Assembly: GCA_016791285.1 (NCBI GenBank)
Contig: JAEUMX010000396.1
Coordinates: forward strand, 1 to 6,711
Reading direction: 5' to 3'
DNA from: Burkholderiales bacterium
GTDB taxonomy: Bacteria; Pseudomonadota; Gammaproteobacteria; Burkholderiales; JAEUMW01
Length of the DNA: 6,711 nt
Positions 5,995-6,711 of this stretch are shown piece after piece. Both the position numbers and the translations under genes were made by a program. The notes below the pieces were generated by a model. It was not told the origin of the DNA. It searched no databases and was given only the letters and a program-made list of their open reading frames with translations. The first letter of the stretch is position 1. Each line of letters begins with the position of its first letter.

Positions 5995-6460
5995 GCTGAT
6001 CGGGCTCAGCGTGGATCCGGTGGACAACCACCAGAGGTGGGCCAAGGACATCGAGGAGACCCAAGGGCATGCGCCGAACTACCCCATGATCGGCGACCCG
6101 GATCTGAGCATTGCGAAGCTCTACGACATGCTGCCGGCGAGCGCGGGCACGACCTCGGAGGGGCGCACACCCAGCGACAACCTGACCGTGCGGTGTGTAT
6201 TCATCATCGGTCCGGACAAGAAGATCAAGGCGATGCTCACCTACCCGATGACGAGTGGCCGCAACTTCGACGAGGTGCTGCGACTGCTGGACTCGATCCA
6301 GCTGACCGCGACCCACAAGGTCGCGACGCCCGTGAACTGGAAGCAGGGCGAGGACGTGATCATCGCCGGTTCGGTGTCGGACGAAGAAGCGAAGCAGCGC
6401 TACCCGCAGGGCTGGAAGGCGCCGAAGCCGTATCTGCGCATCGTGCCCCAGCCGAAGTAG
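5801..6460 (+). CDS. 1-Cys peroxiredoxin, Prx6 subfamily, 219 aa
   Basis: AGGAG (5790-5794) lies 6 nt before ATG 5801. The protein reduces hydrogen peroxide and organic hydroperoxides using a peroxidatic cysteine; it has no signal peptide and should be cytosolic. The thioredoxin-like AhpC/TSA domain spans about residues 5-150, with the active-site motif FTPVCTTELG (T42, C45) and the catalytic arginine R131 in LTVRCVF. The Prx6-type C-terminal domain follows (TSGRNFDEVLRLLDSIQLT, then TPVNWKQGEDVIIAGSVSDEEA and GWKAPKPYLRIVPQP). Length fits the subfamily. The only other cysteine is C132, directly after R131; no resolving cysteine is evident at the usual 2-Cys position, so an outside thiol such as glutathione probably recycles it. 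The DUF3604 reading frame overlaps its first 194 bp out of frame. A promoter may lie in the leader. Confidence 0.97.
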   Translation: MSLRIGDTAPDFTATTTQGTIRFHDWIGDTWAILFSHPKDFTPVCTTELGYMAKLKPEFDRRGTKLIGLSVDPVDNHQRWAKDIEETQGHAPNYPMIGDPDLSIAKLYDMLPASAGTTSEGRTPSDNLTVRCVFIIGPDKKIKAMLTYPMTSGRNFDEVLRLLDSIQLTATHKVATPVNWKQGEDVIIAGSVSDEEAKQRYPQGWKAPKPYLRIVPQPK

Positions 6461-6561
6461 CGGCAGCGGCGCCCGCCTCGAACATTTGCAACACTCGCAC
6501 GCTACCCTTGTCGGTTCGCGGCGCCGGGTGAGGCCGTTCAACCCGTGACGGGAGCATGGCG
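6461..6561 (+). other. Intergenic spacer with an 11-bp palindrome over the next Shine-Dalgarno
   Basis: No gene is supported here. CCCGTGACGGG (6542-6552) is an inverted repeat with one central base, and its right arm overlaps the GGGAG Shine-Dalgarno (6550-6554) of the next gene. A small hairpin or a bound regulator could hide that site, but the stem is only 5 bp. I see no T-tract terminator after the peroxiredoxin stop and no convincing promoter. Confidence 0.35.
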
Positions 6562-6711
6562 ATGCACAAACACAAGCGCTATACCGACGAGGAGATCACA
6601 CGCGGACTGCTGATCGAGCGCGCCACGCGCGGGGTCGAGCAACTGCACCGCGCGGCGCTCGCGGCCGAGGATGAATATGGATTCGAGCTCGGTCTGACCG
6701 CGCCCGAACTG
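6562..6711 (+). CDS. Start of an unrecognised gene (first 50 codons, cut by the window edge)
   Basis: GGGAG (6550-6554) lies 7 nt before ATG 6562; the in-frame ATG at 6556 is only 1 nt from it, so 6562 is the better start. The frame stays open to the window end. It encodes a basic N terminus (MHKHKRYTDEEITRGLL) followed by acidic, Ala/Leu-rich sequence (LHRAALAAEDEYGFELGLT) predicted to be helical. There is no signal peptide or membrane segment, so it is probably cytoplasmic. The codons are G/C-ending like the neighbours. I do not recognise the family. Confidence 0.6.
   Translation, partial: MHKHKRYTDEEITRGLLIERATRGVEQLHRAALAAEDEYGFELGLTAPEL

Noticed and set aside
6461..6480. Terminator after the peroxiredoxin gene
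   Set aside because: The sequence is GC-rich with short self-complementary bits, but there is no stable stem followed by a T-run.
1..6711. CRISPR arrays, tRNA or rRNA genes, insertion sequences and phage genes
   Set aside because: I saw no spaced direct repeats, tRNA-like cloverleaf, transposase motif or terminal inverted repeats; the only repeats are inside the repeat-protein gene.

Overview
The window is high-GC bacterial DNA, and every convincing gene lies on the + strand. Exported proteins with ordinary Gram-negative signal peptides, a lipoprotein, strong Shine-Dalgarno sites and G/C-ending codons point to a proteobacterium. A beta-proteobacterium or a Rhizobiales-like lineage seems likely, but this is an inference from style and gene content and no marker gene is present.

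Layout. Bases 1-94 hold the last 30 codons of an upstream gene. After a short spacer with a perfect 14-bp palindrome (99-112) comes a compact run of six genes (147 to about 5660), with spacings from a 4-bp overlap to 62 bp: a 94-residue secreted protein with two cysteines, a DUF2092-type periplasmic protein, a secreted Tyr/Gly/His repeat protein, a lipid-binding SYLF (Ysc84-like) protein, a four-helix membrane protein, and a large DUF3604 (PHP-like) lipoprotein. A 1-Cys Prx6-type peroxiredoxin (5801-6460) follows, and the window ends in the first 50 codons of an unrecognised gene (6562-6711).

How they may work together. All six products of the run are predicted to enter or cross the inner membrane: four have cleavable signal peptides, one is a lipoprotein and one is polytopic. 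SYLF proteins bind lipids, and DUF2092 is, as I recall, grouped with LolA/LolB-like carriers. The run therefore reads as an uncharacterised envelope module, possibly handling lipids or lipoproteins. The DUF3604 protein keeps a complete set of PHP-style metal-ligand motifs, which suggests a hydrolase. The peroxiredoxin is cytosolic and may simply be adjacent.

The oddest point is the 3' end of the DUF3604 gene. After its DUF3604 body and a beta-rich C-terminal domain, the protein starts an LTxxQ (Spy-like) helical segment that breaks off at about codon 838. The reading frame then runs without a stop through AT-richer leader DNA and 194 bp into the peroxiredoxin gene, out of frame. This looks like a deletion or sequence junction that removed the end of the helical module and the native stop codon.
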